Assembly: GCF_900188165.1 (NCBI RefSeq) | Contig: NZ_FZOS01000002.1 | Coordinates: forward strand, 225,818-289,817 | Direction of reading: 5' to 3' | Length of the DNA: 64,000 bases | DNA from: Edaphosphingomonas laterariae | GTDB taxonomy: Bacteria; Pseudomonadota; Alphaproteobacteria; Sphingomonadales; Sphingomonadaceae | Shown: in pieces, positions 1 to 9,069 of the stretch | Numbering within the stretch: the first letter of the stretch is position 1 | Layout: every line of letters begins with the position of its first letter | Program-made: the position numbers and the translations under genes | The notes under the pieces: model-generated | Database searches by the model: none | The model's input: only the letters and a program-made list of their open reading frames with translations | Told to the model about the DNA's origin: nothing

Positions 1-1
1 G

Positions 2-1516
2 GACATGGGGATCATCCCCAAGGGCACCGGCCTTACGCCCCGGCCGGAGCAGATCCCGTCATGGGACAGCCAGCCGCCCGATCACCAGAAGCTGTTCACC
101 GTGCAGGCCGAAAATTACGCCGATTTCCTGGAACATGCCGATTATGAAGTCGGCCGCGTGGTCGACGCGATCGACGCGATGGGCGATCTCGACAACACGC
201 TGGTGATCTACATCATCGGCGACAATGGTTCATCGGCCGAAGGCTCGTTGGTCGGTACGCCCAATGAACTGATGAACCTGAACGGGCGCGAGCCGACCAT
301 GGCGGATTCGATGTCGGCCGCCGATCGCTGGGGCATGCCGGGCACCTCGCCGCATTATGCGGTCGGCTGGGCCTGGGCGGGCGACACGCCGTTCCAGTGG
401 ACCAAGCAGGTGGCCAGCCATTTCGGCGGCACGCGCAACACGATGATCGTTTCCTGGCCCAAGGTGATCAAGGACAAGGGGGCGCTCCGAAGCCAGTTCC
501 ACCACTGCATCGATCTGATGCCGACGCTGATGGAAGTGGCGGGCATCGCCGAAGCCAAGGAGGTCAACGGCTATATCCAGCGGCCGATCGAAGGCACCAG
601 CTTCGCTTACACCTTCGACAAGGCGAACGCGCAGACGCCGAGCGCCCGGACCCGGCAATATTTCGAGATGTTCGGCAATCGCGCCATGTATGCCGATGGT
701 TGGGTGGCGGCTTGCCGCCATGGCCGTCTGCCGTGGGAATTGCACGCGGAAGGCGGGTTCGACGACGACGTGTGGGAACTCTATCATATCGAAAAGGATT
801 TCAGCCAGGCGGTGAACCTGGCCGCCAAGGAACCGAAACGGCTGCGCGCCTTGCAGGATCTGTTCCTGACGGAAGCGGCCAAATATAATGTGTTCCCGCT
901 CGACGACAGCTTTGCCGAACGGCTCGATGTCACGCTGCGCCCCAGCTATTTTTTCGGGCGCGACGAAGTGGTCTTCTACCCCGGCATGACCCGCCTGCCC
1001 GAAGGCAGCGGCCCCAAGCTGATCGGCGTGCCGTTCCGCATGACGGTGCCTGTCGAAATCCCCGATGGCGGGGCGGAAGGGGTGCTCTTCGCGCTCGGTG
1101 GCGATGCGGCGGGCTTCTCGCTCTTCCTGTGGGATGGCAGGCCGCGCTTCCACTATAATTTCTTCGGCCTCAAACGCTTCGATGCCGTCGCGCCCGACAA
1201 GCTGGCGGCCGGCAAGCACGTCATCACGCTGGATTTCACGCCGGAAGCGGACACCCCCGGCTGCCCCGCCGATGCCGTGCTGGGGATCGATGGCAAGGCC
1301 ATGGCGGCCGTCCATCTCGACGAACAGGTGCCGCAACGCTGCGGCACCGAGTGCATGGATGTCGGCATGGACTGCATCTCGCCGGTCTGCGCCGATTATG
1401 AAAAGAAGGGGCTGTTCCCCTTCACCGGCACGATCGAGAGCGTGACGATCGCGTTCGGCAAGCACAAGCCGCCCACGGGATGGGACCGGCTGAAGCTGGC
1501 GACCGCGATGGATTGA
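2..1516 (+). CDS. Arylsulfatase, C-terminal part (5' end outside window)
   Basis: The frame is open from the first bases, so the gene starts upstream and only about 504 C-terminal residues are present. The residues GDNGSSAEGS (about 72-81 from the first Met in view) are the conserved sulfatase segment that follows the metal-site Asp/Asn pair. They are followed by the long C-terminal region typical of large, roughly 750-residue bacterial arylsulfatases. The N-terminal CxPSR motif that carries the formylglycine is not in the window. It should hydrolyse sulfate esters, probably in the periplasm. It is convergent with a TonB receptor, a common pairing in sphingomonads that take up aromatic or sulfated compounds. 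The substrate cannot be told from sequence. Confidence 0.85.
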   Translation, partial: DMGIIPKGTGLTPRPEQIPSWDSQPPDHQKLFTVQAENYADFLEHADYEVGRVVDAIDAMGDLDNTLVIYIIGDNGSSAEGSLVGTPNELMNLNGREPTMADSMSAADRWGMPGTSPHYAVGWAWAGDTPFQWTKQVASHFGGTRNTMIVSWPKVIKDKGALRSQFHHCIDLMPTLMEVAGIAEAKEVNGYIQRPIEGTSFAYTFDKANAQTPSARTRQYFEMFGNRAMYADGWVAACRHGRLPWELHAEGGFDDDVWELYHIEKDFSQAVNLAAKEPKRLRALQDLFLTEAAKYNVFPLDDSFAERLDVTLRPSYFFGRDEVVFYPGMTRLPEGSGPKLIGVPFRMTVPVEIPDGGAEGVLFALGGDAAGFSLFLWDGRPRFHYNFFGLKRFDAVAPDKLAAGKHVITLDFTPEADTPGCPADAVLGIDGKAMAAVHLDEQVPQRCGTECMDVGMDCISPVCADYEKKGLFPFTGTIESVTIAFGKHKPPTGWDRLKLATAMD

Positions 1517-1552
1517 TGGCGGGAGGCGGGATCGTGTCCGCCCTTCGCCCAT

Positions 1553-1592
1553 GAAAAAGGGGCGCGCCCGGCATGGACGCGCCCCTCTTTCT
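1553..1592. terminator. Bidirectional terminator between sulfatase and TonB receptor
   Basis: AGGGGCGCG at 1558-1566 pairs with CGCGCCCCT at 1578-1586 around an 11-nt loop. AAAAA lies before it and TCTTTCT after it, so it can end both convergent genes. Confidence 0.7.
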
Positions 1593-1608
1593 GGTCTTCT
1601 GACGCGGG

Positions 1609-3891
1609 TCAGAAATTATAGTTCAGGTCGATGCCGAAGCTGCGCGGCTCGCCATAGACGTTGCCGGCATAGCCGAGCCCGCCAAAGTCGATGCCGTTGG
1701 CGCGATATTCCTTGTCGGCCAGGTTCTTGCCCCACACCGCGATCGACGCTTCATTGCTACCCAAAGCCAGCTTGGACAGCGTGATCCGCCCGTCGAACAG
1801 GCCGCGGCCGGGGCTCGCGATCACGTCGTTATAGGGCGTGCCGACCAGCGTCGGGTGGAACCAGATCTTGCTGCGGTAATTATAATCGACCCGGAAGCTG
1901 AGCTGGCCGAAATCGAATTCGGGCACGTCATATTGCGCGCTCGCATTCACCGTCCATTCCGACGAGAAGGGGAAGCGGGCAGTGTCCTTCACATCCTCGA
2001 TCTCGTTGGTCTGCGGATTGAGGATCAGGAACTCCTTATATTTGCGGTCGATATAGCCGACCGACGTGCCCAGCGTCAGGCCGTCCACCGGCACCGCCTG
2101 GATTTCGCCTTCGACGCCCCAATATTTCGCCTTGCCGGCGTTGACGGTGACGCTCGACGCGCCGGCCGTGCCCGCCTGGAACTGCTGCAGCTGCAGATCC
2201 TCGTGGATCGAATAATAAGTGGCGAGGTTCAGGCGCAGGCGGCGATCGAACAGCTCGGACTTGATGCCGATTTCATAGCTGGTCAGATCCTCCGGCTTGT
2301 AGCCGTCGTTGCTCGACCGCGCGTTGAAGCCACCGGCCTTGTAGCCGGTCGACACGCGGGCATAGGCCAGGAAGTCGTCGGTCGCCTGATAGTCGATCGT
2401 CGCGGCCCAGTTGATCTTGTTGAAATCGGCCTTCAGGTCGCGCTGGAACGCGGCCTGCTGGATCAGGTGCTTCTTGTCCTCGGTATAACGGATGCCGCCG
2501 GTCAGGCTCAGCTGGTCGGTCAGGCGATAGGTGCCCTGCGCGAAGCCGGCCATCGATTTCGAAATGTGACGGTAGATCAGCGGTGTCGCCAGCGGCACCG
2601 ATGCCTGATCCGAAATCACGATGGTCGGGAACTGGTTGTTCTGCTCGTAGCTCTTCTCCTTGAAGTAGAAGAAGCCGACGACATATTCGAAATTGTCGCC
2701 CACCTGGCCGAGCAGGTTGATTTCCTGCGACCACTGGTTCTGGCCGCGCCGGTTGTTCGACGTGAACAGGTGCACCGGCTGCACGCCGAGCGGGATCACC
2801 GTGCCGTCGAAGAACAGGATCGGATCGAGCTGGAAGCCGAGCAGGCCGCCCTGGCCGTCCAGTTCGTCGCCGCGGTCGATATTCTTCCAGTTGCGATAGC
2901 CGGTCAGCGACTTGATCGTCAGATCGTCGCTGACATCATATTCCAGCGTCAGCGTGTGGCCATAGACGCGGTCGGTCAGCAGGCCTTCGTCGTCCGACAG
3001 GAACTTGTCGAGCCGCTTGGTCGAAAGCTGCGGGGCGTTGCCGCCGAAATTGGGCGAATTGTTGATATAGGCTAGCACGGCCGGATCGATCACTGTCGCC
3101 TGGAAGGCGGCCGCGATGCTCTCGCGCTGGTTATAGTCGAAGGCATAGGTGGCGCGCAGGTCGCCGCCCTTGTCATATTCCAGCACCGCGCGCATCGCGT
3201 CGATGTTCAGCGCGCCCGGATCGCGGTTGTCCGGCGCGTCGAGATCGTCGACGAAACCGTCCTGCTGGCGATGGATGTAGGACAATTTCATCCGCACGCC
3301 GCTGTCGCCCAGCTCGCCGCTGTCGATCGACGCGCGCGCCTGCCACTGATCGAAGCTGCCATAGCCGAACTTCAGCTTGCCGCCGAACTCGTCCGCCGGC
3401 CGGGCCGAAATCAGGTTCACCGCGCCGCCGATGGTGTTGCGGCCGTAAAGCGTGCCCTGCGGCCCGCGCAGCACTTCGATCCGCTCCAGATCGACAAGGT
3501 CGAACACGGCGCCGGTGGAACGGCCCAGCACGATGCCGTCGACATAGATGCTCACCGGCGCGTCGCTGGTCAGGATCGGTTCCTGATCGCCGATGCCGCG
3601 GATGAAGATGTTGGTGTTGGAACTCGATGCCGGCGCCGTCGCGACGTTGATGCTCGGCGCGATCGCGGTCAGGTTGCTGATGTCCTTGATGCCACGGCTT
3701 TCGATCGTGTCGGCAGTCACCGCGCTCACCGCGAGCGGGGTATCCTGCAGGCTTTCCGAACGCTTCTGGGCGGTGACGACGATGTCTTCGAGGCCGTTGA
3801 ACGTTCCCGTATCCTGCGCGACGGCAGGCGCGGCGATCATCGCTGCGGCAATCAGGCAACCGGCATGGGTGTATACGCGTCGATTCTGCAA
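1609..3891 (-). CDS. TonB-dependent outer-membrane receptor
   Basis: This is a 760-residue receptor when started at the TTG at 3889-3891. That start is preferred because a strong GGGGAGGA ribosome site lies 4 nt upstream and a signal peptide (about residues 1-25, ending AVA) follows directly; the longer open frame upstream looks non-coding. The TonB box reads DIVVTAQ (about 36-42). A plug domain follows, with the usual VLRGPQGTLYGRN segment, then a beta-barrel ending in Phe (NYNF), the outer-membrane assembly signal. It imports a ligand across the outer membrane using TonB/ExbB/ExbD energy. The convergent arylsulfatase suggests a sulfated or aromatic ligand, which is inference only. It has no N-terminal FecR-signalling extension. 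Confidence 0.93.
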   Translation of the reverse strand: MQNRRVYTHAGCLIAAAMIAAPAVAQDTGTFNGLEDIVVTAQKRSESLQDTPLAVSAVTADTIESRGIKDISNLTAIAPSINVATAPASSSNTNIFIRGIGDQEPILTSDAPVSIYVDGIVLGRSTGAVFDLVDLERIEVLRGPQGTLYGRNTIGGAVNLISARPADEFGGKLKFGYGSFDQWQARASIDSGELGDSGVRMKLSYIHRQQDGFVDDLDAPDNRDPGALNIDAMRAVLEYDKGGDLRATYAFDYNQRESIAAAFQATVIDPAVLAYINNSPNFGGNAPQLSTKRLDKFLSDDEGLLTDRVYGHTLTLEYDVSDDLTIKSLTGYRNWKNIDRGDELDGQGGLLGFQLDPILFFDGTVIPLGVQPVHLFTSNNRRGQNQWSQEINLLGQVGDNFEYVVGFFYFKEKSYEQNNQFPTIVISDQASVPLATPLIYRHISKSMAGFAQGTYRLTDQLSLTGGIRYTEDKKHLIQQAAFQRDLKADFNKINWAATIDYQATDDFLAYARVSTGYKAGGFNARSSNDGYKPEDLTSYEIGIKSELFDRRLRLNLATYYSIHEDLQLQQFQAGTAGASSVTVNAGKAKYWGVEGEIQAVPVDGLTLGTSVGYIDRKYKEFLILNPQTNEIEDVKDTARFPFSSEWTVNASAQYDVPEFDFGQLSFRVDYNYRSKIWFHPTLVGTPYNDVIASPGRGLFDGRITLSKLALGSNEASIAVWGKNLADKEYRANGIDFGGLGYAGNVYGEPRSFGIDLNYNF

Positions 3892-4320
3892 GTCATCCTC
3901 CCCAGGGTTTTGCGCAAAGTGGCGTCTATTTTTTTGGGAGGCTGCAATATGCGCAGCGGCATTGCAATGCCTACCAGCGCGTAGAAATGCGCTTATCCGC
4001 TGGCTGTGGCATTTCGGACATTCGCGTTCGGGAACGGGCTTATGGAATCGGGCAATCAGCCTCTGAGCGCGAGGATTGCGGCCAGCGCCGACGCCGCTCG
4101 CTGCCTGGCGCCTTCCGCGATCGCGAGATCCGGCCGGCACGGGGGGATCTGATCCATCCCGCGCGGCCAGCCAACCAAAAAATGGGCCGCGACGGGATCC
4201 GAAGATGCCATCGCGGCCAGGAGCCCCGAAAAGCGGGGTGGGGGGACTGTGTGTCGGCGGGGTTGGCCGGCGGCGCGGCGCACTCCCGCCATGAGCATCC
4301 GATCTCCTTTGCCTTGCGGG
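3892..4320. other. Intergenic region upstream of TonB receptor
   Basis: These 429 bp contain no convincing gene. The TonB receptor promoter must lie here, near the A/T-rich TATTTTTTTGGG stretch around 3928-3940. A minus-strand open frame (about 4056-4208, ending in an Ala-rich segment) has no ribosome site and no family I recognise, so it may be a remnant or chance. Confidence 0.5.
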
Positions 4321-4977
4321 TCAGCGTGGGGGCGCCACCACGACATATTGCAGGCTGGTTCCTACATATTGCGGTCGATACCAGGCCGATCCGCACTGCT
4401 GATAGGTGATGTTGCCGATCATCACGGCCGAGCATCCGGCGGGCAGGGTGACGACCACCGTGCCGACGGCGGGTGCCACGACGACCGTCGTAGAGGATGA
4501 CGATGCGGCGGCCGATCCGACGACCGCGCCGGTGACGGCGCCCACCGCCATGCCGACGGCGAAATCATCGTCATTGTCATACCAGTCCCAATAAGGGCCC
4601 CAGCCCCAGGCCGGCGGCGGCGGGGGTGGCGGCAAAGGCCGTGGTGGCGGGCCCGGCGGGCGGGGGTGCGGCCCCGGCCCAGGGCCGGGGCCCGGTGGCC
4701 GGGGGTCCGGCCCGGGCCGGGGTGGCCTTGGGTCCGGGCCGGGGCGGGGCGGGCCGTGGCTCGCACGGTCCCAGCCGACATCGCCCCGGCGGTTGAGATC
4801 ATGGATGCCCGCACCGGCGCCTCCGCCATGGGGCGGCCGCATCGCGCCACCGCGCCCGCCCATGCCGGGGTGGATGCCCATGCGCGCGCCACGCCCTTCG
4901 GCGGCGCTGGCCAGAATGCCGGAGGTGACGAGGGCCAGCGTGGCGCCGGCGGCCAGCAGCGATCGACCCATTTTCAT
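4321..4977 (-). CDS. Pro/Gly-rich secreted protein with DUF6515-like C-terminus
   Basis: A 218-residue protein starting at the ATG at 4975-4977, which overlaps the stop of the upstream gene as ATGA, so the two are co-transcribed and probably translationally coupled. It has a signal peptide (about 1-27), a region of PGPDPRPPRPG-type repeats and a poly-Pro run. Next come a glycine-zipper-like segment (AVGMAVGAVTGAVVGSAAA) and a C-terminal part with LPAGCSAVMI and YQQCGSAWYRPQY. The paired Cys and the final WY are what I associate with the DUF6515 family. It is probably periplasmic or envelope-bound; the function is unknown. The repeats are extremely GC-rich. Confidence 0.75.
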   Translation of the reverse strand: MKMGRSLLAAGATLALVTSGILASAAEGRGARMGIHPGMGGRGGAMRPPHGGGAGAGIHDLNRRGDVGWDRASHGPPRPGPDPRPPRPGPDPRPPGPGPGPGPHPRPPGPPPRPLPPPPPPPAWGWGPYWDWYDNDDDFAVGMAVGAVTGAVVGSAAASSSSTTVVVAPAVGTVVVTLPAGCSAVMIGNITYQQCGSAWYRPQYVGTSLQYVVVAPPR

Positions 4978-5768
4978 TGCGCGGCTCCCGCTGCACGGAA
5001 GTTGACGATATCGATCGGCCGCGTCCCTTCGGGCGGCTGGAAGGTGAAGCGATCGGGCGTCAGTTCGGGGTTCAGATTCCACTGCAACAGCGCCGAATAT
5101 TTCGGCTGGAGCGGATCGGTGCGCGACGTGAGGACGATCTTGCGCAGCAGCGGCCGCTCGCCGCGTTCGATCCACACCTGCCAGTCGACGTCGCCGTCGC
5201 GGAACAGATACTGGTCGGTATCGGCCCCTGCGATCCGGGCATAGCCGACGCGGAGCGCGCGCTGCGCCTTATAGGGCGGCACCGTCTTGATCGCCCACAG
5301 GAAGATATCGGGTAGCGGGAAGATGATGCCGTAATCCTGCGCGGCGCTCAGCAGGAAATCCTCCACCGTGCCGGGCATCGCCAGCGAGGCATAATAGCCC
5401 ATGCGCGGGGCGAAGACGGTGGCGGTCTTGCCGTTGAAGTAGAGCTGGCGCGACACCCGATCGCTGCGCCAGTCAATGAACAGCTTGTCGGGGCCGGTGA
5501 AATCGTAGCGCACCTGATCGATCAGCTCGATCTTGGTGTCGTCGTCCACCACCTCGTCCGACGTCGCCTCGACGCGGAGCTCGAAGGATTTGAGCTTGCG
5601 CAGATAATCCACCGCGACCTGCAGCGCCGCCAGCGCCTGCTTGTCCACTTCGCCAGTGGTTGCGGCGGGGGCGGGCGGTGCGGCGGGGGGCGGCGTCGCC
5701 TGCGCATATGCGGTGCCGGAAATGGCGAGGCTGATCGCCCCAGCCAACAGCTTGCCGATGATCCGCAT
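4974..5768 (-). CDS. DUF2092 (LolA-like fold) periplasmic protein
   Basis: A 264-residue protein with signal peptide 1-22 (ending AYA), an Ala/Pro linker and then a domain that fits DUF2092. DUF2092 members are periplasmic proteins with a LolA/LolB-like half-barrel. Recognisable features are DKLFIDWRSD, QLYFNGKTATVFAPRMGYYA and a C-terminal RIVLTSRTDPLQPKYSALLQWNLNPEL. It may bind a lipid or hydrophobic ligand; that is family-level inference. The downstream Pro-rich gene begins inside its stop codon, so the two probably act together in the envelope. Confidence 0.8.
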   Translation of the reverse strand: MRIIGKLLAGAISLAISGTAYAQATPPPAAPPAPAATTGEVDKQALAALQVAVDYLRKLKSFELRVEATSDEVVDDDTKIELIDQVRYDFTGPDKLFIDWRSDRVSRQLYFNGKTATVFAPRMGYYASLAMPGTVEDFLLSAAQDYGIIFPLPDIFLWAIKTVPPYKAQRALRVGYARIAGADTDQYLFRDGDVDWQVWIERGERPLLRKIVLTSRTDPLQPKYSALLQWNLNPELTPDRFTFQPPEGTRPIDIVNFRAAGAAQ

Positions 5769-5924
5769 GGGCGCACGTCTCCCTTATGACGTGCCATTTC
5801 TGGATTGTGCGCAGAGGGGCGGCAATCAGTCCTTTCCCGGATAAGTGGTCAGGGAAAGTCCCGGTACGCGCGCTTTCGGATCGAACGTCCGGCCGCCGCG
5901 TGGTGGCGGCGGCCGGAATGCCGA

Positions 5925-7088
5925 TCACAGTGCCTTTTCGTAGATCCGGTAGAGCTTGTTGACGCGGCTATCGATCGTCTCGGCGATCGATTTCATCCCC
6001 TGATTGTCTTCAAGGATCCAGCCGATCTCGCCGCGTGTCGCGCCATAGCGGGTCACGGCGTCGCGGCGGATATATTCGATCATCATGAAGGCAAGCTGGC
6101 TGGCCAGCCGCGTCGCCTGCATGCGCTTGACGACGCCCATCAGCGGCACGCGCATCGTCCTCACCTGCGGCTTGCGCAGCCGCCACAGCAGCTTGGCCCA
6201 GCCGAAGGGAAAGAGATCGCCGTTCAGGTCGCGGGTCAGTTCGTTCAGGTCGGGCAGCGTCATCATGAAGGCGACGGGTTCGCCATCCACCTCGGCGACG
6301 CGGATCAAATCCTCGAACACGATCGGCTTCAGCTTCTTGCCGGCATAAGCGATCTCGGCGTCGGTCAAAGGCACGAAGCCCCAATTGTCCGACCATGCAT
6401 CGTTGAGGATGCCCAGCAGCAGCGCCGCTTCCTCGTCGAAGCGCGATTTATCGACCTTGCGGATGTTGATCCGCGCATTGCGCTCGCCCGATGCCACGAT
6501 GCGCTGCACCAGCACCGGAAATTCCTGCGTGATATCCAGATCATAGGTGGCAAGATCGCGCACGCCATCATAGCCGGCGGCTTCGATCCAGGCCTGATAA
6601 TCGGGGCGGTGGTGGCCCATCATCACGGTCGGGGCATGATCATGCCCCTTCACCAGCAGGCCGGGCTCGTCCCAGATCGACAGGCTGTAGGGGCCCATCG
6701 CGCGGGTCATGCCGCGATCGCGCAGCCAGCCCTCGGCCGCCGCGATCAGCGCCGCCGCCGTTTCGGCGTCCTCGGCCTCGAACATGCCCCAATGGCCTAC
6801 GCCCGGGCCGCCGCCCTGTATCTCGGGCATGGCCAGCACCAGCTTGTCGATCTGCGCGGAGATCCGCCCCGTCACCCGGCCGTCGCGCCGGGCGAGCATG
6901 AAGGCCGCCTCGGCATGGCCGAACCAGGGGTTCTTCTTCGGGTTGATCAGGCCGCGCACCTCGTCCTTCAGCGGCGGCACCCAATGCGGGTCATTGGCGT
7001 AAAGCCGCCACGGCAGCTCGACGAAGGCTTTGCGGTCGGCGGCGGTCGCCACCGGGTTGATGGCGATCGCGCCGGTCATCGATGTCAC
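5925..7088 (-). CDS. GNAT-fold N-acyltransferase family protein, bCerS candidate
   Basis: A 387-residue cytoplasmic protein. The N-terminal segment LPWRLYANDPHWVPPLKDEV and the following NPWFGHAEAAFMLARRDGRVTGRI belong to a large bacterial GNAT-superfamily group, often annotated only as N-acetyltransferase. The later GPYSLSIWDEPGLLV and the C-terminal GWILEDNQGMKSIAE are also typical. From memory, the Caulobacter bacterial ceramide synthase is of this general type, and sphingomonads make sphingolipids, so ceramide N-acylation is a reasonable candidate role. A match has not been verified. The gene overlaps the upstream hydroxylase gene by 4 nt, so they form an operon. Confidence 0.75.
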   Translation of the reverse strand: MTSMTGAIAINPVATAADRKAFVELPWRLYANDPHWVPPLKDEVRGLINPKKNPWFGHAEAAFMLARRDGRVTGRISAQIDKLVLAMPEIQGGGPGVGHWGMFEAEDAETAAALIAAAEGWLRDRGMTRAMGPYSLSIWDEPGLLVKGHDHAPTVMMGHHRPDYQAWIEAAGYDGVRDLATYDLDITQEFPVLVQRIVASGERNARINIRKVDKSRFDEEAALLLGILNDAWSDNWGFVPLTDAEIAYAGKKLKPIVFEDLIRVAEVDGEPVAFMMTLPDLNELTRDLNGDLFPFGWAKLLWRLRKPQVRTMRVPLMGVVKRMQATRLASQLAFMMIEYIRRDAVTRYGATRGEIGWILEDNQGMKSIAETIDSRVNKLYRIYEKAL

Positions 7089-7879
7089 CCGTTCTGGCGC
7101 TTGCGGGGATGGCCGGTGGCGACGCCGCCCGACAGATCGGAAACATAGGGATAACGCTCGGCCACTTCCTGCGTGTAGCCAAGGTTGAACACCGTCGGGC
7201 TCTTCGGCCGTTCACCCGCCTTTTCGTAGAAGGTGCCGAACAGGCGATCCCAGAAATAGTTGGTGATGCCGTAATTGCCATTTTCGTTGTGGAAATGGTG
7301 CTGCATGTGGCGCTGCTTGATCGATGCCACCCACTTGTTCTTCGGCTTGTAGGCAAGGTGCTGGATGCAGTGGAAGAATTCGTACACGCAGGTCGTGATC
7401 AGGCCCGTCGCCATCGCGATCGCCGCGCCACCGATGCCGCCGATGGCATAGCCGATCGGCATCGTCGCCGCCGCAATCGTCGGCAGCGTGGTGTGCAGGC
7501 CACCGAACAGCACCTCCAGATGATTGGGGTCCTGATGGTGATCGTAATGGATGCGCTTCCACGTCGGGGCCAGCAGCTTCGACTTCCACATCCACTTGCT
7601 GTGCAGCACCCAGCGGTGCAGGCAGTACCAGACCAGCGGATAGACGAGCGTCGCGACAAGCATCGCCGCCAGCGTCTGCACCGGCGTTGCCGGGCGCCAC
7701 GCCCAGACGCCGATCGCGCCCGCGGCGGCGGCCAGATAGGCGATGATCGCCGGATACTGGAAATAGGCGATCCAAAGTTCGCGCAGCGTCATCCTGTCCA
7801 GATGGTGCGAACGGTTCCAGAAGCCCGCGCGCATCGATTCCGTGGTCTTCACTGCAATCTGATCCTTGAAGAATGGCAT
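7085..7879 (-). CDS. Fatty acid hydroxylase / sterol desaturase family membrane protein
   Basis: A 264-residue integral membrane protein. Hydrophobic segments occur around residues 35-75 and 115-150. It carries the His clusters of the di-iron family: HRWVLH, HYDHH, HCIQH and HMQHHFH, the last followed by the typical NYGITNYFWDRLFGTFY. The family hydroxylates or desaturates lipid acyl chains or related membrane lipids. It is the first gene of a two-gene unit with the GNAT-type acyltransferase (ATGA overlap), which fits modification of a sphingolipid or fatty acid. The exact substrate is not shown by sequence. Confidence 0.88.
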   Translation of the reverse strand: MPFFKDQIAVKTTESMRAGFWNRSHHLDRMTLRELWIAYFQYPAIIAYLAAAAGAIGVWAWRPATPVQTLAAMLVATLVYPLVWYCLHRWVLHSKWMWKSKLLAPTWKRIHYDHHQDPNHLEVLFGGLHTTLPTIAAATMPIGYAIGGIGGAAIAMATGLITTCVYEFFHCIQHLAYKPKNKWVASIKQRHMQHHFHNENGNYGITNYFWDRLFGTFYEKAGERPKSPTVFNLGYTQEVAERYPYVSDLSGGVATGHPRKRQNG

Positions 7880-7974
7880 GATGAACGGACGCAGATAGCG
7901 TCCTTAACGTGAACGGTAATGTAATCGCAATGCGGCGGTTTCGGGGCGCAATAAGGCCGTGGATGCGGCGGCGG

Positions 7975-9069
7975 CTATTCCTCGGTGCGGATCAGCACCG
8001 TTTCGCCGATCAGGAAGAACAGGATCGGCGGCCCCCAGGCGGCCAGCATCGGCGGGTAAGCGCCGATATTGCCCATGGCGAGCGCGAAATTGTCGGCGAC
8101 GAAATATGCGAAGCCCAGCGCCATGCCGATCACCGCGCGCACGAACAGATGGCCCGAACGGGCGAGGCCGAAGGCGGCGACGGCGGCCAGCAGCGGCATC
8201 AGCGCCGATGAAAGCGGCCCGGAAAGCTTGTGCCACAGCCCTGCTTCCAGCGCCTCGGTCGGGCGGCCGGCGGCCTGCAGGTCGGCGATGGCGACGCGCA
8301 GTTCGGCGAAATTGCGTTCGTCGGCGTCCACATTGGCCAGCGTGAAGCGATCAGGCGTCACGCCGCGCGCCACGGTCAGGCTGGGCAGGGTGGTTTCCAC
8401 CCCGCGCTGCACGTCGAACCGGCGGACATCGTGGAGCAGCCAGCCACCCCGATCGTAACGCGCGCTCTGCGCCCTGATGATCGTCTCCAGCGTGCCGCCG
8501 ATCCGGTCATAGACCTCGACGCCGGTCAGTTGCACCGCCGCGCCCCGGCCGCTCGCCTGATCGGCGTGGATCAGATCGTCGCCATCGCGCACCCAGACAT
8601 TGGATACGACGCCCCGGTCTTTGGGGATGGGGCCGTAATCGGCCGCCTCCCACGCGGTCAGCGTCGCGGTCGCGCGGGCGACGATGCGTTCGTTGAACGC
8701 CAGCGACAGGCCGGCGATGAACAGGCTGGCCAGGATCAGTGGCGCCAGGATCTGGTGCGCGGAAACGCCGGCCGCCTTCATCGCGATGATCTCGCTGTTC
8801 TGGTTCAACGTGACGAAGGTGATGATCGCGCCCAGCAGCACCGCAAAGGGCAGGAAGCGCTGGATCAGCTGCGGGATGCGCAGCGACACATATTGCCACA
8901 GCTGCGGTTCGCCATTGCCGGGATAGGCCAGGATGTTGCCCGATTCGCCCAGCAGGTCCAGCGTCTGCAGGATCAGCACCAGCGCGGTCAGCACGCCCAG
9001 GCTGGTCAGCACGAACTTCTTGGCCATGTACCAGGTGATCGTGCGCGAGGAGAAGAAGCGCAGGTTCAT
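7975..9069 (-). CDS. lptG: LPS export permease LptG
   Basis: A 364-residue YjgP/YjgQ family permease. The chosen ATG (9067-9069) overlaps the lptF stop as ATGA. It has three N-terminal membrane segments, the conserved LNQNSEIIAMKAAGVSAHQI coupling-helix region, a periplasmic beta-jellyroll domain (about 130-260) and three C-terminal membrane segments. With LptF and the ATPase LptB it forms the inner-membrane transporter that drives lipopolysaccharide, or other outer-leaflet glycolipids, toward LptC/A/D. LptF and LptG are adjacent and co-directional, as usual. Confidence 0.93.
   Translation of the reverse strand: MNLRFFSSRTITWYMAKKFVLTSLGVLTALVLILQTLDLLGESGNILAYPGNGEPQLWQYVSLRIPQLIQRFLPFAVLLGAIITFVTLNQNSEIIAMKAAGVSAHQILAPLILASLFIAGLSLAFNERIVARATATLTAWEAADYGPIPKDRGVVSNVWVRDGDDLIHADQASGRGAAVQLTGVEVYDRIGGTLETIIRAQSARYDRGGWLLHDVRRFDVQRGVETTLPSLTVARGVTPDRFTLANVDADERNFAELRVAIADLQAAGRPTEALEAGLWHKLSGPLSSALMPLLAAVAAFGLARSGHLFVRAVIGMALGFAYFVADNFALAMGNIGAYPPMLAAWGPPILFFLIGETVLIRTEE

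Noticed and set aside
230..1552. A 440-codon minus-strand frame opposite the sulfatase
   Set aside because: The plus strand encodes clear sulfatase motifs; the opposite product has no recognisable domain.
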